DNA from: Archangium_A sp035910535
GTDB lineage: Bacteria; Myxococcota; Myxococcia; Myxococcales; Myxococcaceae
NCBI GenBank assembly: GCA_035910535.1
Contig: JAMHXF010000030.1
Coordinates: forward strand, 1 to 64,000
Direction: 5' to 3'
DNA: 64,000 bases
The notes under the pieces were generated by a model, which was not told where the DNA came from, ran no database searches, and saw only the letters and a list, made by a program, of their open reading frames with translations. Shown one piece after another: positions 8,205 to 17,859 of this stretch; positions within the stretch are counted from its first letter, which is position 1; every line of letters starts with the position of its first letter. The position numbers and the translations under genes were made by a program.

Positions 8205-9724
8205 GTCGCAACCTCGTGTTGTCGTTTCGTTTTCTCTCGCCGTGGTTTCACGGCCGAGGAGACGAAGGCGCTCCGGAGTGGCCGCCCTCGCCGCTGCGCG
8301 CGTTTCAGGCCGTAGTCGCAGCGTCGGCGCGAGCGGGAACGCTGGCAGACACGCGCAGCGCGTTGACGTGGCTCGAGCAGCGCCCAGCGCCGCTCGTGGT
8401 CGCGCCCGAAGCAACGGAGAGCGCGTCGGGTTACCGACTGTCAGTGCCGCACAACGCGATGGACCTCGTCGGCAAGCAATGGAGCAAGGGCGACGAAGGC
8501 AACGCTGCCGAGCATCGCGCCATGAAGAACGTGCGCCCGTCCCGCATCCCGGACGACGCCGCAGTTCACTACGCGTGGCCGCTCGACAAAGACGAGGCGC
8601 AGATCGCGGCGCTCATCACCGCCACGCGCGGCGTGGTGGCGCTGGGCTGGGGCGTCGACCTCGTCGTCGGTGACGGCGCAGTCGTCGACGGCGCGCAGTT
8701 GGCCACGTTGTCAGCCCCGCTGAAGACCTGGGAACCGAGGAGTGATGGCCGCTGCGAGCTGCGCGCGCCGACGGCCGGCACGTTGGACGATCTCGACCGA
8801 CGACACGAAGCGTTCCTCATGCGCACCAGCCTCGCCGACCCGACCTTGCGCCCACCACCGGCGCTCTCGACCTTCGCCATCACCCGCTATGCGCGTACCG
8901 ACCAACGCCCCGCGCCAGACGTCGCCGCGTTCACGCTGATGCGCGTCGACTCCGACAACTTTCGTGCGTTCGACCCCGTGCGACGAGGCATGGCGGTGGC
9001 CGGCATGTTGCGACACGCGGTGCGCACGGCCGCAGAGCGCGCCGGCTGGCCCGAAGCGCGCGTGCGTGACTCGGTGATGGGCCATGGTGACGGCGACGAG
9101 CCACGGTTGCTGCTCGTCCCCGTGCCCAGCATCGAACCGCGTGGACCGGGCGCGGAGACCGTCGGTGCCGTGCGCCGGGTGCTCCTCTTCTCGACTGATT
9201 CGCGCAGCGTCGACATCGAGTGGGCGAAGCGCGCGTTGGGCGGCGTCGACCTCATCGACGAGAAGACCGGCGAAGTGCAGGCCGTGCTGGCCGCGACCTC
9301 AGAGAAAGACCGCGTGTTGAAGCACTATGTGGGCGAGTCCACGACCTGGACCACCGTGACCCCGATGGTGTTGCCGGGCCACGATGACCCCGGTGGGTTG
9401 CGCGACAAGCTCCGAAAGGCATCGGGCAGCGACGAGCAAAAAGCGCTCCTCGAGCGGCTCGCAAAACGACGTGAAGCGCTGGTGCGCAAAGCACTGCGTC
9501 ACGCAGGTCTCGGCGACGAGCTCGCGTTCAGCGCAGCGATCGAGACACGCGAGACCGGCTTCATCGCTGGCGTTGAAAAGGCCTCGCGCTACGCCGTGCC
9601 GAGTCACCTGACGAAGTTCCCGCGACTCCACGTGCGCCTGACGTGGCCGACGAGCGTGGCTGGGCCGCTGTGTCTGGGGCGAGGTCGATTCTCGGGCCTC
9701 GGGCTCTTCGTTCGGCAGGCGTAG
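8201..9724 (+). CDS. csb2: Cas5-Cas6 fusion protein Csb2, type I-G
   Basis: The 507-residue product matches the GSU0054/Csb2 family, which combines the Cas5 role (capping the crRNA 5' handle) with Cas6 (cutting the repeat hairpin). The N-terminus has the family motif PEWPPSPLRAFQAVVAA (about 28-44). The C-terminus ends with the RAMP glycine-rich loop GPLCLGRGRFSGLGLF. The absence of any separate cas6 gene agrees with this protein doing the repeat processing. It is the last gene of the effector operon, and katG starts about 55 nt after it. Confidence 0.93.
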   Translation: MSRNLVLSFRFLSPWFHGRGDEGAPEWPPSPLRAFQAVVAASARAGTLADTRSALTWLEQRPAPLVVAPEATESASGYRLSVPHNAMDLVGKQWSKGDEGNAAEHRAMKNVRPSRIPDDAAVHYAWPLDKDEAQIAALITATRGVVALGWGVDLVVGDGAVVDGAQLATLSAPLKTWEPRSDGRCELRAPTAGTLDDLDRRHEAFLMRTSLADPTLRPPPALSTFAITRYARTDQRPAPDVAAFTLMRVDSDNFRAFDPVRRGMAVAGMLRHAVRTAAERAGWPEARVRDSVMGHGDGDEPRLLLVPVPSIEPRGPGAETVGAVRRVLLFSTDSRSVDIEWAKRALGGVDLIDEKTGEVQAVLAATSEKDRVLKHYVGESTTWTTVTPMVLPGHDDPGGLRDKLRKASGSDEQKALLERLAKRREALVRKALRHAGLGDELAFSAAIETRETGFIAGVEKASRYAVPSHLTKFPRLHVRLTWPTSVAGPLCLGRGRFSGLGLFVRQA

Positions 9725-9779
9725 TGGTTCCCTGACGACTTCTGGCGCCGAAACGCTTGAGCGAACGGTCGAAGTTCTT

Positions 9780-11957
9780 ATGGTCACCGCCATGACCACT
9801 CCCAAGACCGAGACAAAGTGTCCGTTCAATCACACGTCTGGTGCCGGCACGTCGAACCGGGAGTGGTGGCCCAAAGCGCTGCGCGTCGACCTGCTCCATC
9901 AGCACGCGCCGTCGTCGAACCCCCTCGGTGGAGCATTCGACTACGCGAAGGCCTTTCAGAGCCTCGACTACGCCGCCCTGAAGAAAGATCTCGCGGCGCT
10001 GATGACCGATTCACAGCCGTGGTGGCCCGCCGACTTCGGTCACTACGGCCCGCTCTTCGTGCGCATGGCGTGGCACAGCGCCGGCACGTACCGCACGCAT
10101 GACGGCCGCGGCGGCGGAGGCCGTGGGCAACAACGCTTCGCCCCACTCTCGGGCTGGCCCGACAACGTCAACCTCGACAAGGCGCGCCGGCTGCTCTGGC
10201 CCATCAAGCAGAAGTACGGCCAGAAAATCTCCTGGGCCGACCTGCTGATTCTCACCGGCAACGTCGCGCTCGAGACCATGGGCTTCAAGACCTTCGGCTT
10301 CGCCGGCGGCCGCCCCGACACCTGGGCGCCGGATCAAGACGTGTACTGGGGGAGCGAGTCGAAGTGGCTCGAAGGCGACAAGCGCTATTCAGGTGAACGC
10401 GACCTCGAGAACCCGCTCGCCGCCGTACAAATGGGCCTCATCTACGTGAACCCCGAAGGCCCCAACGGCACCCCGGACCCGCTCAAGGCCGCGCGCGACA
10501 TTCGCGAGACCTTCGCGCGCATGGCGATGAACGACGAAGAGACGGTCGCGCTCATCGCCGGCGGTCACACCTTCGGCAAGACGCACGGCGCGGGCCCGGC
10601 CTCGCACGTCGGCGCCGACCCCGAAGGCGCAGAGCTCGAAGGACAGGGCCTCGGGTGGAAGAGCACGTACGCGTCGGGTATCGCCGGTGACGCCATCGGC
10701 TCAGGCCTCGAGGTCACGTGGACACGCACGCCCACCAAGTGGAGCAACGACTTCTTCGAGCTGCTCTTCGCGCACGAATGGGAGCTGACGAAGAGCCCCG
10801 CCGGCGCACACCAGTGGGTCGCCAAGAACGCGCAGCCGACGATTCCCGACGCGTTCGGCGGCGGCAAGAAGCTGCCGACGATGCTGACCACCGACCTCTC
10901 GCTGCGCTTCGACCCCGCGTACGAAAAAATCTCCCGGCGTTTCCTCGCCAACCCCGCGCAGTTCGCCGACGCCTTCGCCCGCGCGTGGTTCAAGCTCACG
11001 CACCGCGACATGGGCCCGAGGGCTCGCTACCTCGGTCCTGAAGTGCCGAGCGAAGCGCTGCTCTGGCAAGACCCGCTGCCCAACGCCGAGCCCACGTCGC
11101 TCAACGACGGCGACCTCGCCGCGTTGAAGAAGCAGCTGCTCGCCTCAGGCCTGTCGATCTCCGAGCTGGTGTCGACCGCGTGGGCCTCGGCGTCGACCTT
11201 CCGCGGCTCCGACATGCGCGGTGGCGCGAACGGGGCGCGCCTCCGCCTCGCTCCGCAGAAAGACTGGGAGGTCAACCAGCCCGCGCAGCTGGGCAAGGTG
11301 CTCAAGGCGCTCGAGAAGGTGCAGACCGGCTTCGGCAAGAAGATCTCCATGGCCGACCTCATCGTGCTCGGTGGCGCGGCGGCCATCGAGCAGGCCGCGA
11401 AGAATGGCGGCACGACAGTCACCGTGCCCTTCACACCCGGCCGCGTCGACGCCACGCAAGAGCAGACCGACGTCGAGTCGTTCGCCGTGCTGGAGCCCGT
11501 CGCCGACGGCTTCCGCAACTACGTGAAGAAGGGCAACACCGTGCCCAGCGAGGCGCAGCTCATCGACAAGGCGCAGCTGCTCACGCTGAGCGCGCCTGAA
11601 TTGACGGCGCTGGTGGGCGGCATGCGCACGCTGGGCACCAACGTCGGCGGCTCGAAGCACGGCGTGTTCACCGACAAGAACGACGCGCTCACCAACGACT
11701 TCTTCGTGAACCTGCTCGACATGACCGCGACCTGGGCGCCGACCTCAGACACGCGCGAGTTCTTCTCGGGCAACGATCGCCAGACGAACACCGCGCGGTG
11801 GCAGGCGAGCCGCGTCGACCTGATGTTCGGCGCGAACTCCGTGCTGCGCGCCGTGGCCGAGGTGTACGGCAGCGCCGACGGCAAAGAAAAGTTCGTACAC
11901 GACTTCGTCGCCGCGTGGGCGAAGGTGATGAACCTCGATCGCTTCGACCTGCGATGA
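9780..11957 (+). CDS. katG: Catalase-peroxidase KatG
   Basis: This 725-residue haem enzyme breaks down hydrogen peroxide and has peroxidase activity. It has the normal two-domain KatG length. The distal motif is MAWHSAGTYR (Trp98, His99), and the proximal haem ligand is His263 in LIAGGHTFGKTHG. The N-terminal KCPFNHTSG and LLHQHAPSSNPLG are KatG hallmarks, and the degenerate second domain follows from about residue 430. ATG 9780 has a GAAG five bases upstream; ATG 9792 is an equally good alternative. It follows the CRISPR operon in the same direction but is functionally separate, and may have its own promoter in the 55-nt gap. Confidence 0.97.
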   Translation: MVTAMTTPKTETKCPFNHTSGAGTSNREWWPKALRVDLLHQHAPSSNPLGGAFDYAKAFQSLDYAALKKDLAALMTDSQPWWPADFGHYGPLFVRMAWHSAGTYRTHDGRGGGGRGQQRFAPLSGWPDNVNLDKARRLLWPIKQKYGQKISWADLLILTGNVALETMGFKTFGFAGGRPDTWAPDQDVYWGSESKWLEGDKRYSGERDLENPLAAVQMGLIYVNPEGPNGTPDPLKAARDIRETFARMAMNDEETVALIAGGHTFGKTHGAGPASHVGADPEGAELEGQGLGWKSTYASGIAGDAIGSGLEVTWTRTPTKWSNDFFELLFAHEWELTKSPAGAHQWVAKNAQPTIPDAFGGGKKLPTMLTTDLSLRFDPAYEKISRRFLANPAQFADAFARAWFKLTHRDMGPRARYLGPEVPSEALLWQDPLPNAEPTSLNDGDLAALKKQLLASGLSISELVSTAWASASTFRGSDMRGGANGARLRLAPQKDWEVNQPAQLGKVLKALEKVQTGFGKKISMADLIVLGGAAAIEQAAKNGGTTVTVPFTPGRVDATQEQTDVESFAVLEPVADGFRNYVKKGNTVPSEAQLIDKAQLLTLSAPELTALVGGMRTLGTNVGGSKHGVFTDKNDALTNDFFVNLLDMTATWAPTSDTREFFSGNDRQTNTARWQASRVDLMFGANSVLRAVAEVYGSADGKEKFVHDFVAAWAKVMNLDRFDLR

Positions 11958-12484
11958 CGCTCACGTCGACGCTGCTCAAGACCTGGCGCGACACCTTGAC
12001 CCGAGCGTCGGCACGCGCCTCGAGGCCTGGGCGACGTCGCAAGCCCGCCTGAGCCGAAGTGGAGCCCGACCCGCGCGTGGCCCGCATGCTGGTGACGCTG
12101 CTCGCGAGCCACCCAGCAGGCGTTGCTGTGGCCCTTCGACGGCGTCGTCGCGATTCTGGTGTAGGCCACGGCGCTCGGTCCGCTGCCCACCACGCCGCTG
12201 ACGACGCTGCTCCAAGACGTCACCTTCAAGCGCGGTGTCGGTACGAAGGTGAACCTCGACGGGCTCGAGCGCGCGCGGTGCGCACAAACAGTCGTCAATG
12301 CTCGAGGCGCTGCGTCAACCCTGGGTCGCTACGCGCTCACCTCGAGCCTCGAGCGCGTGGTGTTGCCAGGCGACGCTCGAGACCTTCACCTTCGAGGTGG
12401 CCACGCTCTGCACGCTGGTGCGCGCGAAGCCAGCGCACCTGCAGCGCTCGAAAGAAGTGCCGCGCGCCTCGTCGACGTCTCGGT
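11958..12484. other. 527-nt gap, possible decayed coding sequence
   Basis: No intact gene is visible. Short open stretches with protein-like composition switch frame along the plus strand, for example DPSVGTRLEAWATSQARL near 11995-12050 and ATLETFTFEVATLCTLVRAK near 12367-12430, broken by stops and apparent frameshifts. This looks like the remains of a gene, but I cannot name the family. No terminator-like hairpin with a T-run was found. Confidence 0.35.
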
Positions 12485-13816
12485 TCAGATGACGAATTGA
12501 TCGACGAACGCCGGCCCCGACTTCTCGAAGGCCGCGAGCACGCGAACGGCAGGTGAAGCGCGGTCTGCGGCGATCTGCTCCAGCGGCGCCAACAGGGCTC
12601 CGTCATCACCGCTCAAGCGCGACAGGCCACCGCGCGCGATGGCCAGCAGCTCGGGTGCGTAGTCGGCGAGCGTCTTGTCGCCCACCGGCGCGCCCAGCCC
12701 GTGAACCTGCGCCGCGTGGTGCAGCGCACGGTGCGCGTCGGGCGAGACCTTCGGGAACAGGTTCGTCGCCTGCTCGCGCGCCTGCGCGTCGTAGAGAAGG
12801 CCGCGCATCAACGCGCCCAGAGCGCTCGTCATGGCCGGCGAGTTCGAGTCGGCCGCGCGAATTTCGACGATCTTCTTGAGCCGCACTTCGGGGAAGAGCG
12901 TCGAGAGGTGATCGACCCAGTCCGAATGCGTCGCCGGCTGCCCGTCGAAGCCGTGCTTCAAGAACTCGCGGAACGTCAGCCGCGGCCAGACATACTTGCC
13001 GTCGCGACGAATGAAGAGCAGCGGCGCGTCGAGCGCCCATTCGACATACGCGCGGTATGAAAACGAGCCGTCCAACATCGCCTGCGGGTAGCCGCAGCGG
13101 CCCGCGTCGACGTCGTTCCACACGCGGCTGCGAAACGACTGAAAGCCGCTCGCCCTGCCCGCCACGATGGGCGAGTTCGCGTACAGCGCGACCAACAGCG
13201 GAGAAATTCGAACCGACGCAACCACCTTCGCCACGCAGTCGGCTTCGTCGCGCCAGTCGAGCGAGACCTGCCCCGTAGCCGTCATCAACATCATGTGGTG
13301 CGCGTGCGTGCCGCGTGCGCCCAGCGACTCGCGCATCACGCCGTAGCGGCTCTTCGGCATCCACGGCATTTCAGGCAGCGTAAAGAACGGCCGGTAGCCC
13401 AGGCCCGCCGCGCGCAGCCCGAGCTTCGCGAGCACCTGCTTGAACTCGGCGGTGTGCTGCAGGTTTTCGGCGTGCGCTTCACCGGCTGTTTCGAACGGCG
13501 AGCCCGCGAGCTCGAACTGCCCACCCGGCTCGAGCGTCAGCGTCTGCGTGCCGCGCTGCATGGCGATGACGGGCAGCTCGGGCGCTTCACGAAACTCAGA
13601 AAAACCAAACTCGCCGAAGCCCTTGAGCAGCGCGCCGATGCCCGACGGCCCGTCGTACGCGACCGGCCCGTGCGAGCCTGAAGGGAAGACCAACCGCTCA
13701 TGCTCGAGCCCCAGCAACAGCCGACCGCCAGGCCTTTCTGCGTCACGCAGGAATTGAACGAGCTCATCTACGTTTCCGACGGGGCGATGCTCGGTCTGCT
13801 TGACGTCGAGGGACAT
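12485..13816 (-). CDS. gshA: Glutamate-cysteine ligase
   Basis: The 443-residue protein would make gamma-glutamylcysteine from glutamate, cysteine and ATP, the first step of glutathione synthesis. It resembles the plant/alpha-proteobacterial type of ligase. Recognisable segments are LLLGLEHERLVF, TLEPGGQFELAGSPF, GYRPFFTLPEMPWMPKSRYGVM, TATGQVSLDWRDEADC and RLTFREFLKHG. I chose ATG 13816 (MSLDVKQTEHRPV) rather than an upstream start, since it leaves a short divergent promoter region to the next gene. No gshB is in the window, so whether glutathione is completed cannot be told. Its neighbour katG suggests a peroxide or redox context, but the two are not an operon. Confidence 0.88.
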   Translation of the reverse strand: MSLDVKQTEHRPVGNVDELVQFLRDAERPGGRLLLGLEHERLVFPSGSHGPVAYDGPSGIGALLKGFGEFGFSEFREAPELPVIAMQRGTQTLTLEPGGQFELAGSPFETAGEAHAENLQHTAEFKQVLAKLGLRAAGLGYRPFFTLPEMPWMPKSRYGVMRESLGARGTHAHHMMLMTATGQVSLDWRDEADCVAKVVASVRISPLLVALYANSPIVAGRASGFQSFRSRVWNDVDAGRCGYPQAMLDGSFSYRAYVEWALDAPLLFIRRDGKYVWPRLTFREFLKHGFDGQPATHSDWVDHLSTLFPEVRLKKIVEIRAADSNSPAMTSALGALMRGLLYDAQAREQATNLFPKVSPDAHRALHHAAQVHGLGAPVGDKTLADYAPELLAIARGGLSRLSGDDGALLAPLEQIAADRASPAVRVLAAFEKSGPAFVDQFVI

Positions 13817-13832
13817 GGCGGGGGGCGCCGCA

Positions 13833-13838
13833 TATAAC
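13833..13838 (+). promoter_or_regulatory. Candidate -10 element in divergent promoter
   Basis: TATAAC lies 19 nt before the membrane-protein start at 13858. The same AT-rich patch read on the minus strand (GTTATATG) lies about 14-20 nt before the gshA start. In this GC-rich gap it is the only AT-rich stretch, so one or both divergent promoters may use it. No clear -35 is present. Confidence 0.35.
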
Positions 13839-13857
13839 GGACGTCCGCCAACGAGCC

Positions 13858-14601
13858 ATGGAATCAACGTTTCTGACCGGTCTGTCACTCCCCTTCCGTG
13901 CCTTCGCGCTCATCGTGCGTACACCGAAGCTGCTGGGGCTCTCGTTGCTCTGCGCGCTCGTCACCGCCGCGGTGCTGATTCTCGCAGGCGCTGGCGCGTG
14001 GCTGTGTGGGAGCGCGCTCGCGAGCGCACTGAGCCCGGGCAACTCGACGTTGCGCGCGGCCGCGGCGATGACGCTGGCGGTGGTCTTCACGCTCGTGTTC
14101 TTCGTCGTCTTCGCGCTCACGCTGCCGAACCTCGCGTTGGCGCCGCTGCAAGACCCCATTTCCGAAGCGACCGAAGCGGCCGTGGGCCAGTTCACGCCGG
14201 AGCCGTTTTCGTTCGGCGGTCTGGTCAAGGGCACCCTCGAGTCGCTCAAGCACACGCTGCTGCGGCTCGGCGTGATGCTGGTGGGCGTGGTGGTGCTGCT
14301 TCCGCTCAACCTCATTCCGGCGGTCGGCAGCGTCGCGTACGTGATCCTCTCGTCCACCTGGACGATGTTCTGGAGCTCCGTCGAGCACCTCTCGAACCCC
14401 ATGGCGCGCCACCTGATGCCGTTCTCGCTGGTGGTGAAGACGCTGCGCAAACGCATCGGGCTGGCGCTCGGCTTCGGCGCGGCGCTGTACGTGCTGCTCT
14501 GGGTGCCGGTGCTCAACTTCTTCTTGATGCCGGTCGCCGTCGTCGCGGGCACGCTGCTGTACCGCCGCCTGCTCGACGAGGGCGCGCTGAGCACTGCCTG
14601 A
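13858..14601 (+). CDS. EI24/CysZ-like integral membrane protein
   Basis: The 247-residue protein has about five hydrophobic segments (near residues 25-50, 70-95, 140-165, 170-185 and 205-232). The pattern, including LTLPNLALAPLQDPISEATE after the second helix, fits the EI24/CysZ family. CysZ in enterobacteria takes up sulfate, but that specific substrate is not supported here and no sulfur genes are adjacent. It sits in the inner membrane. It diverges from gshA. Confidence 0.7.
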   Translation: MESTFLTGLSLPFRAFALIVRTPKLLGLSLLCALVTAAVLILAGAGAWLCGSALASALSPGNSTLRAAAAMTLAVVFTLVFFVVFALTLPNLALAPLQDPISEATEAAVGQFTPEPFSFGGLVKGTLESLKHTLLRLGVMLVGVVVLLPLNLIPAVGSVAYVILSSTWTMFWSSVEHLSNPMARHLMPFSLVVKTLRKRIGLALGFGAALYVLLWVPVLNFFLMPVAVVAGTLLYRRLLDEGALSTA

Positions 14602-14603
14602 TC

Positions 14604-14617
14604 GTTCTAAGGAACGA
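14604..14617 (+). terminator. Small hairpin after the EI24-like gene
   Basis: CGTTC-TAAG-GAACG can form a 5-bp stem with a 4-nt loop three bases after the stop codon. The stem is short and no T-run follows, so it is at best a weak terminator or RNA end-protecting hairpin. Confidence 0.25.
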
Positions 14618-14720
14618 AGACCGCCGCCACGTGTTGGTCGTTTCTTGCTGGGCCGGTGGTGATTAGGCTTGAGGCTTCCGAAACACCTGAATTTCCCAAC
14701 AGAAGGAAAGAAGGAACCAC

Positions 14721-17700
14721 ATGTACACCTTGCGTCGAGTTGCCGTGATCGCCGCGCTCATGACGGCGTGGGCGTTCTCCGGCGACGACCGGGCTCCTTT
14801 GACCCTCACGATGTCGGAAGCGGTGGCGGCCCCCCGCGTCGACGAAAAAGACCCGAAGGGCCCGTACGATCTCTCGGCGCTCCGCGTGCTCAGCAAAGTC
14901 ACGCACTACGTGAAAGAGAACTACGTCGACCCCAAGCGCGTGCGCCCCAAAGAAATGTTGGTCGCCTCGCTCGAAGCCGTCGAAAAGTCGGTGCCTGAAG
15001 TGATGGTCGACGGCAACGCCGAGACCGGCAAGCTGCGCGTCAACGTCAACGGCAAGCTGAAGGACTACGACATCTCCCACGTCGACTCGATCTGGAAGAT
15101 GAGCTGGACGCTGAAAGACATCTTCGACTTCGTGACGCGCAACATGCGCCCGGTCGAAGACGCGCGCGAGGTCGAGTACGCGGCGGTCAACGGCATGCTG
15201 CAGACGCTCGACCCGCACTCCGTGCTGCTGCGCCCCGAGCTGTACCAGGAGATGAAGCTCTCGACGAAGGGCGAGTTCGGCGGCCTGGGCTTCGTCATTC
15301 AGATGCGTGAAGGCGTGCTCACCGTCGTCAAGGTGCTGCCCAAGACGCCCGCGTTCCGTGCAGGCATCAAGAAAGACGATCAGATTCTGCGCATCGGCGA
15401 AGAGTCGACAATGAACATGGAGCTGCAGCAGGCGGTCGGCAAGCTGCGCGGCCCGGTCGACTCGAAGGTCACCATCACCGTCAACCGCAAGGGCTGGGAA
15501 AAGCCGGCGGCGATGACCGTGACGCGCGCGCTCATCACCATCGAGTCGATTCAGAGCAAGCTGCTCGCGAGCAACGTCGGCTACGTGCGCGTGAAGAACT
15601 TCCAGGGCAACACCACGCGCGACCTGGGCAACGCGCTCGACGAGCTCTCCGAGCAGGTTCGCAAGAGCGGCGGCGGCCCCGGCATCAAAGGCCTCGTGCT
15701 CGACATGCGCGGCAACCCCGGCGGGCTGCTCGAGCAGGCCATTCAGGTCAGCGACCTCTTCCTCTCGTCGGGCACCATCGTCAGCACGGTCGGCCTGTCT
15801 GACAAGCTGCGCGAAGAGAAGCGCGCCCACGCCGACGAGAACGACGACGCCTTCCCCATTGCCGTGTTGATGAACGCAGGCTCGGCGTCAGCTTCTGAAA
15901 TCGTCGCCGGCGCGCTCAAGAACCAGAACCGCGCCGTCATCATCGGCCGCCAGAGCTTCGGCAAGGGCTCGGTGCAGGTGCTCTACGACAACTTCCCCGA
16001 CGACGCGGCGCTCAAGCTCACCATCGCCAAGTACCTCACGCCCGGCGACGTCAGCATTCAAGAGGTGGGCATCACGCCCGACATTCAGCTGCTGCCCACG
16101 CGCGTGAGCAAAGAGCGCGTCGACGTGTTCGCGCCCCGCCGCACCATGGGCGAGGCCGACCTCGAGGCGCACTTCGCGAACCCGGCCAACGGCCAGGCGG
16201 CCAAGAAGCGCGACGACGTGCAGGTGCGCGAGAAGCCGCTCGAGACGGTGAAGTACCTGAAGGAAGAAAAGAAGAAGGACGACAAGAAGACCGCCGGCAA
16301 GGGCGGCAAGAACGTGCTCACCGACAGCGACGGCAGCGCGCACGACGAAGAGCTCGACGATCAGCTCGACGCCGAGAGCCAGGACGAGGTGAAGGAAGAC
16401 TTCGAGGTCACCTTCGCGCGCCAGTATCTGCTGGCCGCTCCGCAGGTTCGTCGCGACGAGCAGATCAAAGCCGGCAAGAGCTTCGTGGCCGAGCAGCGGC
16501 AGGTCGAAGACAAGCGCATCGCCGACGCCATCACGGGCCTGGGCATCGACTGGACCGCTGGCGAGACGCCGAAGAACCCGGTGCTGAGCAGCAGCCTCAA
16601 GCCCGGCTCTGACAAGAAGATCACCGCCGGTGAGACCGTGCCGCTCGAGCTGACCGTCGAGAACAAGGGCGCTGACGCGGTGAAGCGCCTCCGCGCGTGG
16701 ATCGAGTCAGACAACGGCTACCTCGATCGCCGCGAGTTCCTCTTCGGCCAGGTCAAGCCCGGCGAGAAGAAGACGTGGACGGTCAACGTGAAGATCCCCA
16801 AAGACCTCGCCTCGCGTCGTGACGGCGTGACGGTGAAGCTGCAGGACGACTCAGGTGTGGTCGGTGAATCGACGGCCGGTGAATTGACCATCGTCGAGAT
16901 TCCGCGCCCGCAGTTCGCGTTCACGTGGTCCATCGTCGACGACTGCGCGGCCTGCAACGGTGACGGCCTCGCGCAGCGCGGTGAGACCGTGGGCGTCATC
17001 ATCGACGTCAGCAACGTGGGCGCGGGCAAGGCCTTCGACGTGTTCTCGTCGGTGCGCAACGCGTCTGACGCGAACATCTTCATCGAGAAGGGCCGCTTCA
17101 AGCTGGGCGAGATCAACCCCGGCGAAACGAAGACCTCGCGCTTTCAGTTGGAAGTGAAGAAGGCGTTCAAAGACGACACCTTCGCGCTCCGCTACGCCGT
17201 CATCGACGAGCCGCTGCAGGAGTTCACCGCCGACAAGCTCGAGATTCCGGTCGCGCCTGACGCGCCCGTCGTCTCGTTCGAGCCCAGCAAGGCCACCTCG
17301 CGCCTCGCCGACAAGGCCGACATCTACGCCGACGTGAGCGGCAAGCGCGTGCTGGCCCGCCTGCCGAAGGGCGCGGTCGTCACCGAGCAGGCGCGCGGCG
17401 GCAACATGGCGCGCGTCGAGTGGGAAAAAGACCGCTTCGTCTTCGCGCGCATCAGCGACCTGCGCGACGCCAAGGGCCAGAAAGTGGCCGCAGCGAAAGA
17501 CGCCTCGTGGACGCACTTCCGTACGCCGGCGCAGATCTCGATGAACGTCGACCCTTCACAGGGTGGCGCGGTCATCGACGGCGAGAAGTTCACGCTCTCG
17601 AGCGTGGTGACCGACCCGCAGATGCTCGACGTGTTCGTGCTGGTGAATGACCAGAAGGTCTACTTCCGCAGCGCGACGCCTGAAGACGCCGGCAAGGTGA

Positions 17701-17855
17701 AGTTCACCACCGACTTCTCGCTCAAAGAGGGCAACAACCTCGTCACCATCGTCGCCCGCGAGTCACAAGACTTCGCGACGCGGAAATCGGTCGTGATTCG
17801 CCGCCGCCCGCCCGCAGTCGCGCAGAAGGAAGGCGCGGCGCCTCCGAAGCAGTGA
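14721..17855 (+). CDS. Multidomain S41 C-terminal processing peptidase
   Basis: This 1044-residue envelope serine protease has a hydrophobic N-terminus (export signal or anchor), a PDZ domain at about 178-270 and an S41 protease core to about 455. Ser390 in GSASASEIVAGAL and Lys415 in FGKGSVQ are spaced 25 residues apart, as in E. coli Prc. It is much longer than ordinary CtpA/Prc proteins. After an acidic/Lys-rich linker (about 510-565) come two CARDB-like immunoglobulin folds (about 640-715 and 735-830, with DDCAACNGDGLAQRGE opening the second), an SH3-like segment (ADIYADVSGKRVLARL) and a final beta domain. AGAAGGAAAG gives a good ribosome site. The tail probably binds partners or the cell wall. 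Confidence 0.9.
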   Translation: MYTLRRVAVIAALMTAWAFSGDDRAPLTLTMSEAVAAPRVDEKDPKGPYDLSALRVLSKVTHYVKENYVDPKRVRPKEMLVASLEAVEKSVPEVMVDGNAETGKLRVNVNGKLKDYDISHVDSIWKMSWTLKDIFDFVTRNMRPVEDAREVEYAAVNGMLQTLDPHSVLLRPELYQEMKLSTKGEFGGLGFVIQMREGVLTVVKVLPKTPAFRAGIKKDDQILRIGEESTMNMELQQAVGKLRGPVDSKVTITVNRKGWEKPAAMTVTRALITIESIQSKLLASNVGYVRVKNFQGNTTRDLGNALDELSEQVRKSGGGPGIKGLVLDMRGNPGGLLEQAIQVSDLFLSSGTIVSTVGLSDKLREEKRAHADENDDAFPIAVLMNAGSASASEIVAGALKNQNRAVIIGRQSFGKGSVQVLYDNFPDDAALKLTIAKYLTPGDVSIQEVGITPDIQLLPTRVSKERVDVFAPRRTMGEADLEAHFANPANGQAAKKRDDVQVREKPLETVKYLKEEKKKDDKKTAGKGGKNVLTDSDGSAHDEELDDQLDAESQDEVKEDFEVTFARQYLLAAPQVRRDEQIKAGKSFVAEQRQVEDKRIADAITGLGIDWTAGETPKNPVLSSSLKPGSDKKITAGETVPLELTVENKGADAVKRLRAWIESDNGYLDRREFLFGQVKPGEKKTWTVNVKIPKDLASRRDGVTVKLQDDSGVVGESTAGELTIVEIPRPQFAFTWSIVDDCAACNGDGLAQRGETVGVIIDVSNVGAGKAFDVFSSVRNASDANIFIEKGRFKLGEINPGETKTSRFQLEVKKAFKDDTFALRYAVIDEPLQEFTADKLEIPVAPDAPVVSFEPSKATSRLADKADIYADVSGKRVLARLPKGAVVTEQARGGNMARVEWEKDRFVFARISDLRDAKGQKVAAAKDASWTHFRTPAQISMNVDPSQGGAVIDGEKFTLSSVVTDPQMLDVFVLVNDQKVYFRSATPEDAGKVKFTTDFSLKEGNNLVTIVARESQDFATRKSVVIRRRPPAVAQKEGAAPPKQ

Positions 17856-17859
17856 CAAA

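Noticed and set aside
14636..14650. Sigma-54-like TTGGTCGTTTCTTGC before the S41 protease gene
   Set aside because: GG and GC are 9 nt apart, one too few.
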